Of a stretch of DNA of 6,645 bases, positions 5,949 to 6,645 are shown piece after piece (position 1 is the first letter of the stretch; the number at the start of each line of letters is the position of its first letter). The stretch comes from Candidatus Latescibacterota bacterium (GTDB taxonomy: Bacteria; Latescibacterota; Latescibacteria; Latescibacterales; Latescibacteraceae): contig JABHYP010000463.1 of the NCBI GenBank assembly GCA_018656855.1, forward strand, positions 1 to 6,645. The letters run 5' to 3'. The notes under the pieces are model-generated. The model saw nothing but the letters and a program-made list of their open reading frames with translations. It made no database searches and was not told the DNA's origin. Both the position numbers and the translations under genes were made by a program.

Positions 5949-6645
5949 CTATGATTCTATATTGTAAACACTGTGTATATCAAGCGGTTCCGCCTCAAAT
6001 GAAGCCCAGCCGTTCCTATAAGTAAACATAACTTTTTTTCCATCGGGAACCGTTTTTATACCGGCAGGCTTTTTATTGAGCCGCGCACGGACACGGATAC
6101 CGTGGACGGTGATAAAATCCTGGATCTGAGGAGTACCGACTTCACGTTTGTCTCCTGTGAAATTAATAAGATGGACAAAACGTTCGCTACCGCGTTGATT
6201 GTAAAAAACCTCCACATTAATCGGTGTATGTTCGAGGACAATAGTGCGGGACTCGGTTGGATAAACGAGATTGAGCATCCAGAGACCAAGCTTCCGGAGG
6301 TTTGGCGTATCTTCCCTGAAATACGCCTCAAAAAGTCTCGAGGCGCAGTAAACTGCCTTTCCCTTTCCATAAGAATTAACAGTCACCCCCGGTCCTTCAG
6401 GAAGTTCGGCAGGCGGGGGAGAACCGGTCTTTTTGCCTTCATATGGCGGCACAAGTTCAATTAGTGTTTTTGCTGTGGTAGTTTTTATACGCATATAATT
6501 TCCTGCTACCTGGATATCGTATGCAGGTATTCCGAACGTATCGTTTTTTTCAGTGAACCGAAGATAGCTGTTAATGGTATCCGATGATCCCAGATAGCTC
6601 ACTCCCAGCACATCGGCAATGGAAAAGTCGTCGAGCGGCTTGTTA
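5949..6645 (-). CDS. Probable glycoside hydrolase, C-terminal part with beta-galactosidase trimerisation-like domain (partial)
   Basis: The frame is open from the right edge to the TAG at 5951-5949, giving 231 visible codons; the catalytic domain and start lie outside the window. The first visible residues, NKPLDDFSIADVLGVSYLG, followed by GVTVNSYGKGKAVYCASRLF and then TPNLRKLGLWMLNLV, resemble the closing half of the class I GATase-like fold found as the trimerisation domain of GH42-type and GHL6-type glycosidases. The last 100 or so residues (FYNQRGSERFVHLINFTGDK to PLDIHSVYNIES) look like a terminal beta-sandwich, as in those enzymes. The GATase-like domain is normally structural, not catalytic. 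The substrate is probably a glycoside, but the catalytic part is not visible, so neither activity nor signal peptide can be judged. The GTG at 6611-6609 is not the real start, since the domain sequence continues upstream of it. Confidence 0.72.
   Translation of the reverse strand, partial: NKPLDDFSIADVLGVSYLGSSDTINSYLRFTEKNDTFGIPAYDIQVAGNYMRIKTTTAKTLIELVPPYEGKKTGSPPPAELPEGPGVTVNSYGKGKAVYCASRLFEAYFREDTPNLRKLGLWMLNLVYPTESRTIVLEHTPINVEVFYNQRGSERFVHLINFTGDKREVGTPQIQDFITVHGIRVRARLNKKPAGIKTVPDGKKVMFTYRNGWASFEAEPLDIHSVYNIES

Noticed and set aside
6102..6464. 120-codon plus-strand open frame antisense to the glycosidase tail
   Set aside because: It lacks recognisable motifs and a ribosome binding site, while the minus-strand frame reads as a coherent domain.

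Overview
This window looks like a chromosomal segment of a Gram-negative bacterium. The evidence is two exported TolC-family outer-membrane proteins and a periplasm-directed cupin protein. Genes sit well apart, separated by very AT-rich spacers, while the coding parts have more balanced composition. The gene mix (LAT-type permease, TolC proteins, degenerate bicupin, and a glycosidase tail with a beta-galactosidase trimerisation-like domain) reminds me of uncultured FCB-group lineages such as Latescibacterota. That placement is an impression, not something the sequence proves.

Layout. Positions 1-855 (minus strand) hold the first 285 codons of an APC-superfamily amino-acid permease that runs off the left edge. 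Positions 856-1193 are a spacer. Positions 1194-2696 and 2780-4288 (both minus) are two tandem TolC-like paralogs of 500 and 502 residues; 2780-4288 is transcribed first, probably from a good sigma70-type promoter at 4390-4418. Positions 4289-4816 are a 528-nt divergent intergenic region with that promoter, an imperfect 14-bp inverted repeat, a family of TTATGYAATAC-like words and a candidate promoter for the opposite direction. Positions 4817-5710 (plus) encode an exported bicupin-like protein with most metal ligands missing. Positions 5711-5948 separate convergent genes and contain a bulged hairpin. Positions 5949-6645 (minus) are the C-terminal part of a probable glycoside hydrolase, truncated by the right edge.

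How they may work together. The two TolC proteins would each be expected to form a trimeric outer-membrane exit duct, but no membrane-fusion protein or inner-membrane pump is present here, so the partner must be encoded elsewhere. The most notable point is that the downstream paralog has lost the glycine at both periplasmic hairpin tips, the part of TolC that docks with the adaptor, whereas the upstream paralog keeps both. No functional link among the permease, TolC pair, cupin and glycosidase can be shown from this window. I saw no CRISPR array, tRNA, rRNA, transposase or phage gene.
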